A program made the translations under genes and the position numbers. Below, one piece after another: positions 10,054 through 17,380 of a stretch of 64,000 nucleotides of DNA. Below the pieces are notes generated by a model. The model searched no databases. It saw nothing but the letters and a program-made list of their open reading frames with translations, and was not told where the DNA came from. Every line of letters starts with the position of its first letter. The first letter of the stretch is position 1. Location of the stretch: assembly GCF_015624505.1 (NCBI RefSeq), contig NZ_CP061379.1:2170001-2234000 (forward strand), in the 5' to 3' direction. Origin of the DNA: Bradyrhizobium commune. Lineage in GTDB: Bacteria > Pseudomonadota > Alphaproteobacteria > Rhizobiales > Xanthobacteraceae.

Positions 10054-11673
10054 ATGGCAGACATCTTAACTCTGAAGAAGTTCGAGGCGCTGAGCCCGTT
10101 CGAGATCAAGGACGAACTGATCAATTTGGCCAAGGCCTCCTCGAAACGGACGCAGAGTGCGTTTCTGAACGCCGGCCGCGGCAATCCGAACTGGGTCGCG
10201 ACCACGCCGCGCGAAGGCTTTTTCCTGTTGGGACAGTTTGCCATCAGCGAAAGCAAGCGGGTGATGGACCATCCCGCCGGGATCGGCGGCATGGCCGAGG
10301 CGAAGGGCATCGCCCGACGGTTCGAGGCCTGGCTTGCCAAGCACGCCGACATGCCGGGCGCGAGCTTCCTGTCGGCGATGCTGCCGTTCGCGGTCAAGAA
10401 GTTCGGTTTCGACCCCGATGCTTTCGTTCACGAGCTCGTCGATTCGATTATCGGCGACAATTATCCCGTGCCGGACCGCATGCTGGTGCACAACGAGAAG
10501 ATCGTGCACGAATATCTGATGTGGGCTGTTTGCGGCGAGCCGCGGCCGGCCGGCAAGTTCGACATCTACGCAGTCGAGGGCGGGACAGCGGCGATGTGCT
10601 ATCTCTTCAAGTCACTGAAGGCCAATCGCCTGCTGCAGCCCGGTGACACGATTGCGCTCGGAACGCCGATCTTCACGCCCTACATCGAGATGACGCACCT
10701 GGAGGACTATGACCTCAAGGTTGTTCAGATCAGGGCTCCGCAGGAAAACAAGTTCCAGTTCACCGACGAGGAAATCAAGAAACTGGAGGATCCGAAGGTC
10801 AAGGCTTTCTTCGTCGTCAATCCGTCCAATCCTCCGGGGATGGGCTTGAGCAAGGAAACGATCTCCAAGCTGGCGAACCTGGTCAAGACCAAGCGGCCCG
10901 ACCTGATGATCCTGACCGATGACGTCTACGGCACCTTCGTGCACGGTTTCCGCTCGCTGCTGGGCGAGCTGCCGCACAACACGATCGGCGTCTATTCCTA
11001 TTCCAAATATTTTGGTTGCACCGGATGGCGGCTCGGCGCCATCGCCATTCACGAGGACAACATCTTTGACAAGATGATCGCCAAGCTGCCCGATGCCGCC
11101 GTGAAGGCGCTCGACAAGCGTTACGGCCCTCTGACGCTGGAACCCCGCAAGCTGAAGCTGATCGACCGCATCGTCGCCGACAGCCGGGACGTCGCGCTCA
11201 ATCACACCGCGGGCCTGTCGCTGCCGCAGCAGGTGATGATGAGCCTGTTCTCCCTGTCCGAGATGCTGGACGACAAGAAGGCTTATCAGGCTGCCTGCAT
11301 GGAGATCGTCAACAAGCGGCTATGGTCGCTGCTCGACGGCCTCGGGCTCGCCGACAAGCTGAGCCCGAATCCCAGTTACGACGCCTATTATGCCTTGCTC
11401 GATTTCGAGTTCTGGGCTCGGAAGAACATCGGCGACGAGGCCGTCGAATATCTGAAGAAAAGCGTCCATCCGCTCGATCTCGCATTTCGTCTGGCCGAAG
11501 CCCACGGCATCGTGCTGCTGAACGGCGGTGGCTTTGACGCTCCTGAATGGTCGCTGCGCGTGTCGCTGGCCAATCTTCCCGACGACGTTTACGACGACAT
11601 CGGTCGAGGCGTCCGGTCGATCGCGCGCGGCTATCGGGATGCATACGAGGCGTCCAAGGCCGGCCCGAAGTAA
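10054..11673 (+). CDS. asdA: Aspartate 4-decarboxylase
   Basis: The 539-residue protein matches the large aspartate 4-decarboxylase (AsdA/AspD) group of fold type I PLP enzymes, which turn L-aspartate into L-alanine and CO2. The PLP lysine is in YSYSKYFGCTGWRLG, about residue 318, and NPSNPPG is the expected cofactor-pocket motif. Length agrees with characterised AsdA (about 530). Such enzymes are cytoplasmic and dodecameric. Coupled to an Asp/Ala antiporter they yield proton-motive force and consume protons. Two AspT-type antiporters are divergently encoded immediately upstream. FixK-type box D precedes the gene. Confidence 0.92.
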   Translation: MADILTLKKFEALSPFEIKDELINLAKASSKRTQSAFLNAGRGNPNWVATTPREGFFLLGQFAISESKRVMDHPAGIGGMAEAKGIARRFEAWLAKHADMPGASFLSAMLPFAVKKFGFDPDAFVHELVDSIIGDNYPVPDRMLVHNEKIVHEYLMWAVCGEPRPAGKFDIYAVEGGTAAMCYLFKSLKANRLLQPGDTIALGTPIFTPYIEMTHLEDYDLKVVQIRAPQENKFQFTDEEIKKLEDPKVKAFFVVNPSNPPGMGLSKETISKLANLVKTKRPDLMILTDDVYGTFVHGFRSLLGELPHNTIGVYSYSKYFGCTGWRLGAIAIHEDNIFDKMIAKLPDAAVKALDKRYGPLTLEPRKLKLIDRIVADSRDVALNHTAGLSLPQQVMMSLFSLSEMLDDKKAYQAACMEIVNKRLWSLLDGLGLADKLSPNPSYDAYYALLDFEFWARKNIGDEAVEYLKKSVHPLDLAFRLAEAHGIVLLNGGGFDAPEWSLRVSLANLPDDVYDDIGRGVRSIARGYRDAYEASKAGPK

Positions 11674-11743
11674 CGGAAACCTGAGGGAGGCCGCCGGTCG
11701 GACCCGGAGCGCTTCGGTATCATTACCAAAGGAAAAGAGAGTC

Positions 11744-12178
11744 ATGAGACAGACTGCCCTCTACGCTGCCCTGATCACCTCGCTCGTAACTGTCGCCGGC
11801 TTCAGCACGCCGTCGCGTGCAGAAACCGGCCAGGTTGCCATCGTCTTCACCAAGGGCGGGTTTATCGTCGGCGTCGGAGGCGGGGAGGGTGTTCTGCTGT
11901 ACCGGGGCCACAAATATCCCTTCACCGTCTCAGGCATGAGCGTCGGTTTCACAATCGGGGCTTCGACGACGAAGTTCGTCGGCCACGCCCTCAATCTGAG
12001 AGGGCCGCAGTCGATCGAGGGCTCCTACGCCGCGGGCGGCGCCGGCGGCGCGGTCGCCGCTGGTGCCGGTGCCGTGCAGTTGCAGAACGGCAATGGCGTG
12101 ATCCTTCAGCTCAGCGGCCCGAAGGTCGGCGCGGAAGTCTCGGCCGCGGTCGGCGGCGTCACGATCCGGCTGAAATAA
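11744..12178 (+). CDS. Small exported glycine-rich protein, EipA/DUF1134-like (copy 1)
   Basis: The 144-residue protein has a clear signal peptide ending near SRAE (residue ~27). A Gly/Ala/Val-rich all-beta region follows, containing VGGGEGVLLYRGHKYPFTVSG. It resembles the EipA (DUF1134) envelope-integrity family, though shorter; this assignment is tentative. A paralogue lies at 20009-20437 with the same LxYRGKxYPFTxSG core. The ATG at 11744 follows AAAGGAAAAGAGAG. It is 70 bases after asdA with no terminator between, so it probably shares box D. The job is unknown, perhaps periplasm or envelope maintenance. Confidence 0.7.
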   Translation: MRQTALYAALITSLVTVAGFSTPSRAETGQVAIVFTKGGFIVGVGGGEGVLLYRGHKYPFTVSGMSVGFTIGASTTKFVGHALNLRGPQSIEGSYAAGGAGGAVAAGAGAVQLQNGNGVILQLSGPKVGAEVSAAVGGVTIRLK

Positions 12179-12192
12179 GGACAGGGCGATAG

Positions 12193-12213
12193 GGCCGCGC
12201 TCCCGGCGCGGCC
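12193..12213. terminator. GC-rich hairpin between convergent genes
   Basis: GGCCGCGC at 12193-12200 pairs with GCGCGGCC at 12206-12213 across a five-base loop. It sits between the ends of the EipA-like gene (+) and ppk2 (-). There is no long T-run, so termination is plausible but unproven. Confidence 0.45.
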
Positions 12214-12222
12214 TGATTTGCC

Positions 12223-13023
12223 TCAGTACCGCTGCTCGACGAACTTCATCCGGCGCAGGCTCGCCTGATCGTTATAGCGGCCCTTGTGGGACCGCTTCGG
12301 CAGCCTGACCTTGGCCCGCGCGATCTTCTTGTAGGGGATGGTCTTGAGAATGTGCGAGATGACGTTGAGCCGCGCCCGACGCTTGTCGTCGGAGCGGATC
12401 AGCCGCCATGGCGCATGCCTGGTGTCGGTCGCCTCGAACATCATGTCGCGTGCGCGCGAATAGTCGTACCAGCGGCCGAAGGATTCGGTATCCATCGGGC
12501 TCAGCTTCCACTGCCGCAGCGGATCCTCGATACGCGCCTGGAAGCGCAGCTGCTGCTCTTCCATCCCGACCTCGAGCCACAGCTTGATCAGGATGATGCC
12601 GGCGTCCACGGCGAATTTCTCGACCAGTGGACACAGCTCCAGGAAGCGCTTGTGCTCGGCCGGCGAGCAGAAGCCCATGACGTATTCGACACCGGCGCGA
12701 TTGTACCAGCTGCGGTCGAAGATCACGATTTCGCCGCCGGCTGGAAACTGCTCGATATAGCGTTGCAGGAACAGCTGGGTTTTTTGCCGGTCGGACGGTG
12801 CGGGTAGCGCGCAGACACGGAAGACGCGCGGGCTCACCTTCTCGGTCAGGGCCTTGATGGTGCCGCCCTTGCCGGCGGCGTCACGGCCCTCGAAGATGAC
12901 GATCACCTTCAGCTTCTCGGCCTTCACCCATTCCTGGAGATGACACAGCTCGACCTGGAGCTTTTCCAGCTCCTGCTCATAGTCCTTCCGCTTCATTTTC
13001 TCCGCAGGCTTGTCCTTCGCCAT
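12223..13023 (-). CDS. ppk2: Polyphosphate kinase 2 family protein
   Basis: The 266-residue protein is a PPK2-family enzyme, transferring phosphate between polyphosphate and nucleotides (GDP/ADP to GTP/ATP, or the reverse). Walker A is GRDAAGKGG (~46-54) and Walker B is IFDRSWYNR. Length fits a one-domain class I PPK2. An N-terminal charged helix precedes the core and a basic tail follows. ATG at 13023 lies two bases after the stop of the upstream gene, giving an operon; TTG at 13029 would overlap it. Polyphosphate-driven nucleotide regeneration fits a low-oxygen energy role next to the FixK-type boxes. Confidence 0.9.
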   Translation of the reverse strand: MAKDKPAEKMKRKDYEQELEKLQVELCHLQEWVKAEKLKVIVIFEGRDAAGKGGTIKALTEKVSPRVFRVCALPAPSDRQKTQLFLQRYIEQFPAGGEIVIFDRSWYNRAGVEYVMGFCSPAEHKRFLELCPLVEKFAVDAGIILIKLWLEVGMEEQQLRFQARIEDPLRQWKLSPMDTESFGRWYDYSRARDMMFEATDTRHAPWRLIRSDDKRRARLNVISHILKTIPYKKIARAKVRLPKRSHKGRYNDQASLRRMKFVEQRY

Positions 13024-13025
13024 GA

Positions 13026-13481
13026 TCAATCATCGCCCCACGAAATGATGACGCCGATGTCGCCGGGCACGCCGCCGGGAAAGTCGATGATCTGATAGGC
13101 GATGCGATAGCCGCGCGGCTTCAGATGGTCGGCCCAGAGCTGGAAGATCTCCTTGGGAATGCCGGTCAGCGTATTTTCCCAACCCTTCTCCATCTGGTTG
13201 ATGGCGCGCCCCTTGTCGGTGCAGAGCGAGTTGGGGAAACGATAGACCTGCACCTCGGTGAGCCCGTTTCGCACTGCACGCTGGATGATGGTCGAGGCGA
13301 GCCTGACCTTCTCCTCCTCGGTCTTGCCGGAGGGCTTGCTCAGCCGCTCGATCAGCGCGCGTTTCTCGGCCTCGGCGGCTGCGGCGAGGCGGACATATTC
13401 CTCGGCCTTCTCGGCCTCCTTGAGAGCGGCCTCTTTGCGGATCTGCGTGGCGCTGGGGATCAGGTCATCGATGCCGGGCAT
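13026..13481 (-). CDS. Conserved hypothetical protein with N-terminal coiled coil
   Basis: The 151-residue protein is not recognised. It has no signal peptide. Residues ~10-65 are Ala/Glu/Lys-rich and probably form a coiled coil. Residues ~75-151 look like a compact globular domain, with PNSLCTDKGRAINQ and a C-terminus ending in SWGDD. It is the first gene of a leftward pair with ppk2, starting 66 bases from box E, so it is likely co-regulated with polyphosphate metabolism. Confidence 0.75.
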   Translation of the reverse strand: MPGIDDLIPSATQIRKEAALKEAEKAEEYVRLAAAAEAEKRALIERLSKPSGKTEEEKVRLASTIIQRAVRNGLTEVQVYRFPNSLCTDKGRAINQMEKGWENTLTGIPKEIFQLWADHLKPRGYRIAYQIIDFPGGVPGDIGVIISWGDD

Positions 13482-13547
13482 GGCTTGCGGCTCCTATGGC
13501 TGCATTTCGACGTCTGAGGTAGGCTAGGTCCGGCAAGGGGTATTCCC

Positions 13548-13561
13548 TTGATTCAAATCAA
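13548..13561. promoter_or_regulatory. FNR/FixK-type box E
   Basis: TTGATTCAAATCAA has the core TTGA-N6-TCAA. It lies between divergent units, 66 bases from the hypothetical-ppk2 operon and 55 bases from the YiaW-like start. It could drive both. Confidence 0.8.
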
Positions 13562-13616
13562 CCATGTCCGCGACCTGTTGCGCACGCTGCGGCACATTCC
13601 TGACCGGGAGAGAGAT

Positions 13617-14051
13617 TTGAGCGAACAGCTTCATCCTATGGCGCCGCACCATCTGCCGTTCTATCTGGCGCCGGGGAGCGGGACCGACACGCTGATGGTC
13701 GTGATGGGGATCTTCCTTATCGGCACCGTGCTCTGGGTCGGCACGCTCTATTGGAGGCTACACAGCCTGCCTGAGCGGATGGCGCACAAATCGCAGAAGC
13801 TGCAGTTCGAGTTCGTCGCCGTGCTCGGCCTGATCTCGCTCTTCACGCACATGCACATCTTCTGGATCGCGGGCCTCTTGCTGGCCTTGATCGACATCCC
13901 CGATTTCGGCGGCCCGCTGCGCAGCATCGCCGATTCCGTCGAGAAGATCGCCGACGCGACGCCGGGTGAGGTGGGCGAGGACGGGCAACCGAAGCCGCCG
14001 CCGTCACAACCGACTGAACCGGCGAAGGAAAGGGAGCACAATCATGTTTGA
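13617..14051 (+). CDS. DUF3302 membrane protein, YiaW-like
   Basis: The 144-residue inner-membrane protein resembles Escherichia coli YiaW (DUF3302). It has one hydrophobic segment at ~20-40 (after GSGTDT), a second at ~65-100, and a Pro-rich polar tail. It is paired with a YiaV-like HlyD protein, as in E. coli, and overlaps that gene by eight bases. The start is probably TTG at 13617, because GGGAGAGAGA is just upstream; ATG at 13638 is the alternative. A start further upstream would be inside FixK-type box E. Function is not known; a small partner of a periplasmic adaptor is likely. Confidence 0.75.
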   Translation: MSEQLHPMAPHHLPFYLAPGSGTDTLMVVMGIFLIGTVLWVGTLYWRLHSLPERMAHKSQKLQFEFVAVLGLISLFTHMHIFWIAGLLLALIDIPDFGGPLRSIADSVEKIADATPGEVGEDGQPKPPPSQPTEPAKEREHNHV

Positions 14052-15276
14052 GCTCATGATCTGCTCCCTGCTGACGATTGTGCCGGATTATCTCTATCGC
14101 CGTTATGCCCAGGGAAAGCGTTTTGGCAAGGAGATCACCTTCTTCTCGGTCTGGTACGAGCTGCGCTGGGGCATCACCGGCTGCCTGATGCTGACGGTGT
14201 CGCTGATCACCATGATCTTCTATTTTCATCCGTCGACGTCGAGCGCCACGCTCTATTTCCGCACCATCCCGATCCTGCCCGAGGGCTCGGGCCGCGTGGC
14301 CGAGGTCAAGGTCGGCTTCAGCGAGGCGGTGAAGAAGGGTGACGTGCTGTTCACGCTCGACGCATCGAGCCAGAAGGCCGCGCTCGAAACTGCAAGGCGC
14401 AAGGTCGCGGAGGTCGATGCCGGCATGGAGACGGCCCAGGCCGACCTGGTCAAGGCCGATGCGCAGATTGGCGAAGCCAAGGCCAGCTATCAGCAGGCCA
14501 AGGACGAACTCGACACCAAGATCGAGCTCCAGCGCCGCAACGCCAACGTCGTCGCGCAGCGTGAGATCGACAAGCTCCAGGTGCTGGTCGATCAGCGCCA
14601 GGCCGGCATCGACGCCGCGACGGCCGCGAGGCGGGCGGCGGAGTTGCAGATCTCGGCGTCGCTTCCGGCGCAGAAGGCAAGCGCGGTGGCTGCGCGAGAC
14701 GAGGCCCAGGTCGCGTTCGACAAGACCTTCATTCGCGCCGGTGTGGACGGACGCGTGGAGCAATTCCTCGTCCGCCCCGGTGACCTCGTCGCCCAGATCA
14801 TGCGCCCCGCCGGCATCCTGATTCCGGCGGAGGCCGGCCGAACGGTGCTTCAGGCCGGCTTCAGCCAGATCGAGGCGCAGGTGATGAAGACCGGCATGGT
14901 GGCGGAGGCGACCTGCATCTCGAAGCCGTGGGTGATCATTCCGATGGTCATCACGACGGTGCAGGACTATATCGCGGCTGGGCAATTCCGGGCTGGTGAG
15001 CAGTTGATCGACGCGCAGACGGCCGTCCGGCCCGGCACGATCCTGGTGTTCCTGGAGCCGCTCTACAAAGGCGGCCTCGAGGGCGTGACGCCCGGCTCGA
15101 GCTGCATCGTCAATGCCTATACCAGCAACCACGAGGAAATCTCCGCGAAGGAGACCTCGACCGGTCGGAAGATCGCGCTGCACGTCGTCGACGGCGTCGG
15201 CCTGGTTCATGCGCTGCTGCTGCGTATCCAGGCCTTGCTGCTGCCGATCCAGACTCTGGTGTTCACCGGGCACTGA
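14044..15276 (+). CDS. HlyD/EmrA-type membrane fusion protein, YiaV-like
   Basis: The 410-residue periplasmic adaptor has a single N-terminal membrane anchor at ~40-65. A beta/lipoyl half follows (GSGRVAEVKVGFSEAVKKGD), then a long Ala/Lys/Glu-rich coiled-coil hairpin (~115-230), a second lipoyl half and a beta-barrel. This is the HlyD/EmrA architecture. The C-terminus is hydrophobic, as in YiaV. Adaptors normally link an inner-membrane pump to an outer-membrane channel, but neither is encoded nearby, so it may work with the YiaW-like protein alone. The ATG at 14044 overlaps the upstream stop and follows GGGAG. Confidence 0.85.
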   Translation: MFELMICSLLTIVPDYLYRRYAQGKRFGKEITFFSVWYELRWGITGCLMLTVSLITMIFYFHPSTSSATLYFRTIPILPEGSGRVAEVKVGFSEAVKKGDVLFTLDASSQKAALETARRKVAEVDAGMETAQADLVKADAQIGEAKASYQQAKDELDTKIELQRRNANVVAQREIDKLQVLVDQRQAGIDAATAARRAAELQISASLPAQKASAVAARDEAQVAFDKTFIRAGVDGRVEQFLVRPGDLVAQIMRPAGILIPAEAGRTVLQAGFSQIEAQVMKTGMVAEATCISKPWVIIPMVITTVQDYIAAGQFRAGEQLIDAQTAVRPGTILVFLEPLYKGGLEGVTPGSSCIVNAYTSNHEEISAKETSTGRKIALHVVDGVGLVHALLLRIQALLLPIQTLVFTGH

Positions 15277-15354
15277 TACCAGGCCTGTCGAAGCGGCGCA
15301 GTTCCCGCTAGAATTGTGGCCAGCAACGGCCGGAGAAAGCCGTCGGGGAGGCGG

Positions 15355-17250
15355 ATGAGCGGGCGGAGATCCATGGCGCCGATCATGCCGCGGTCAGTCG
15401 CGGCCGCGTGGCTCAGTCTCGGCCTGTGGCTCGCCGCCTGCATCCTGTCCAGCGCGGCCGGAGCCGTCGAGCGCAGCGCGCGCGGAGAGCTCAGGCGCGT
15501 GCTGGTGCTGCATTCCTTCGGCCGCGAATTCCGCCCCTGGAGCGAATATGCGCGTAGCATCAAGGCGGGGCTGGAGCAGCAATCGCGCTGGCCCCTGGAC
15601 ATCCAGGAGCACACCCTGCTCACCGCGCGCTTCAACAGTCCGGGCCCGGAAGCGCCCTTCGTCGACTATCTGCACTCGCTCTACGAGGGCGCCCCGCCTG
15701 ACATCGTGCTGAGCATCGGCGCGCCGGCGGCGCGGTTCGTGCAGCGATACCGGCAAAAGCTCTTTCCCGAGATACCGATGGTGCTGACCGTGGTCGAGCA
15801 GCGGCTCGTGAATAGTCTCGACCTCACCGACAACGACGTCGTCGTGTCGGTCCACAACGATTTCATGGCCGTGTTCGACAACATTCTCCGCGTTCTGCCG
15901 GGCACGAAGAGTGTTGCCATGGTGGTTGGCGCATCGCCGCTCGAGAAGTTCTGGATCGACGAGGTGAAGCAGGAGCTGAGGCCGCTAGGAAAACGCGTCG
16001 GCCTGATCTGGTATTCGGACCTTGCGTTCGATGAAATCCTCAGGCGCGCCGCAAAACTTCCGCCAGACACGGTGTTGTTCTGGGGCCTGATGTCGGTCGA
16101 TGCCGCCGGAATCGTCTACGAAGGCGACATCGCCTTGCGCAGCCTGCACGCGGTCGCCAACGCCCCGATCTTCTCCTACCAGGAGCCCTTCTTCGGCAAC
16201 AGCACCGTCGGCGGCCCGATGCAGATGATCGGCGAGACGAGCCGAAGAACCGTCGATGCCGTCAACCGCATTCTCGGGGGCGAGAAACCGGCCAGCATCA
16301 AATACGAGACGATCGAATTCGGAACGCCGCGATACGATTGGCACGAGCTGCAACGCTGGTCCATTAGCGAGAGCAATCTGCCGCCCGGCAGCGAGATCAT
16401 GTTCCGCGATCAGGGCTTGTGGGAGACCTACCGCTGGCAGCTGCTGCTGATCGCCGCCGTGATCCTGGTGCAGACCGGGCTGATCAGCGGGTTGCTGCAT
16501 GAGCGCCGGCGCCGCCAGGTCGCCGAGGTCGAATCGCGCCAGCGTCTCGCCGAGCTCGCGCACGCCAATCGCTATTCGGCCGTCGGCGAGCTGACGACGT
16601 CGATCGCGCACGAACTCAACCAGCCGCTCGGCTCCATCCTGACCAACACGGAGACGGCAGAGCTCATGCTCAAGGGCGCCTCGCCCGACATCGACGAGGT
16701 CCGGCAGATCCTCGCCGATATCAGGCGCGACGACCAGCGGGCGAGTGAGGTGATCCGCAGGCTGCGCAGTGTCTTGAAGAAGACGCCGTTCGAGATCAAG
16801 AACCTCGAGCTCAACGACACGGTGCGGGAGGCGATCGGCCTGGTGGCGGCCGTTGCCGACGGACGCCGCATCGCGCTGACCTATGTCCCGGCTTCCGCCG
16901 ACCTGCATGTCAAGGGCGATTCCGTGCAGCTCCAGCAGGTCGTGCTCAACCTGATCATCAATGCCATGGATGCGGTCGCCGACGCCGACATGAGGAAGCG
17001 GGACGTCAGCGTGGCGACCGCGCGGGCCGGCAACCAGGCCGAGATCAAGATCGCCGACACCGGTCCCGGGATCGCGTCCGGCGATCTCGCGAACGTCTTC
17101 AACCCGTTCTTCACCACCAAGCCACAGGGCATGGGCATGGGGCTTGCGATTGCGAAGACGATCGTCGAGGCCCATCACGGAACGATTGGCGTCGAGAACC
17201 AGCCGTGGGGCGGAGCGCTGTTTTCGGTCCGGCTCCCGATCATCCGTTGA
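15355..17250 (+). CDS. Sensor histidine kinase with periplasmic ABC-type binding domain
   Basis: The protein has 631 residues. A signal/anchor helix (~5-40) is followed by a periplasmic domain (~45-330) of the ABC substrate-binding type (PF04392-like, VLVLHSFG start), a membrane helix at ~360-382, then HisKA with H-box SIAHELNQPLGS (phospho-His ~419). The HATPase has NLIINAMDA, DTGPGIA and GMGMGLAI motifs. It would sense a small ligand in the periplasm. No response regulator gene is adjacent. ATG at 15355 follows GGGGAGG; GTG at 15316 and ATG at 15373 are alternatives. It lies 78 bases after the YiaV-like gene and probably shares its transcript. Confidence 0.87.
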   Translation: MSGRRSMAPIMPRSVAAAWLSLGLWLAACILSSAAGAVERSARGELRRVLVLHSFGREFRPWSEYARSIKAGLEQQSRWPLDIQEHTLLTARFNSPGPEAPFVDYLHSLYEGAPPDIVLSIGAPAARFVQRYRQKLFPEIPMVLTVVEQRLVNSLDLTDNDVVVSVHNDFMAVFDNILRVLPGTKSVAMVVGASPLEKFWIDEVKQELRPLGKRVGLIWYSDLAFDEILRRAAKLPPDTVLFWGLMSVDAAGIVYEGDIALRSLHAVANAPIFSYQEPFFGNSTVGGPMQMIGETSRRTVDAVNRILGGEKPASIKYETIEFGTPRYDWHELQRWSISESNLPPGSEIMFRDQGLWETYRWQLLLIAAVILVQTGLISGLLHERRRRQVAEVESRQRLAELAHANRYSAVGELTTSIAHELNQPLGSILTNTETAELMLKGASPDIDEVRQILADIRRDDQRASEVIRRLRSVLKKTPFEIKNLELNDTVREAIGLVAAVADGRRIALTYVPASADLHVKGDSVQLQQVVLNLIINAMDAVADADMRKRDVSVATARAGNQAEIKIADTGPGIASGDLANVFNPFFTTKPQGMGMGLAIAKTIVEAHHGTIGVENQPWGGALFSVRLPIIR

Positions 17251-17311
17251 CACCGGGATCTGGCCGCCCTGCCGCTCTCGCGCCGCAACACGGTTGCGAA
17301 GCAGCCTTTCC

Positions 17312-17325
17312 TTGATCTCGATCAA
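17312..17325. promoter_or_regulatory. FNR/FixK-type box F
   Basis: TTGATCTCGATCAA has the core TTGA-N6-TCAA. It is 55 bases upstream of the DUF3300 start, exactly the spacing of box E to the YiaW-like gene. Confidence 0.8.
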
Positions 17326-17380
17326 CGAACGCCGACGCTCCGGCACGATCCTCGCGGATAGCATGTTTGGGGAGATTGTG

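Noticed and set aside
13548..13616. TTG start at 13548 for the YiaW-like gene
   Set aside because: This TTG is the first half of FixK-type box E. TTG at 13617 has a proper ribosome-binding site.
13843..15273. 476-codon minus-strand frame opposite the YiaV-like gene
   Set aside because: Arg/Asp/His-rich shadow with no ribosome-binding site or domain; the plus strand encodes a clear HlyD-type protein.
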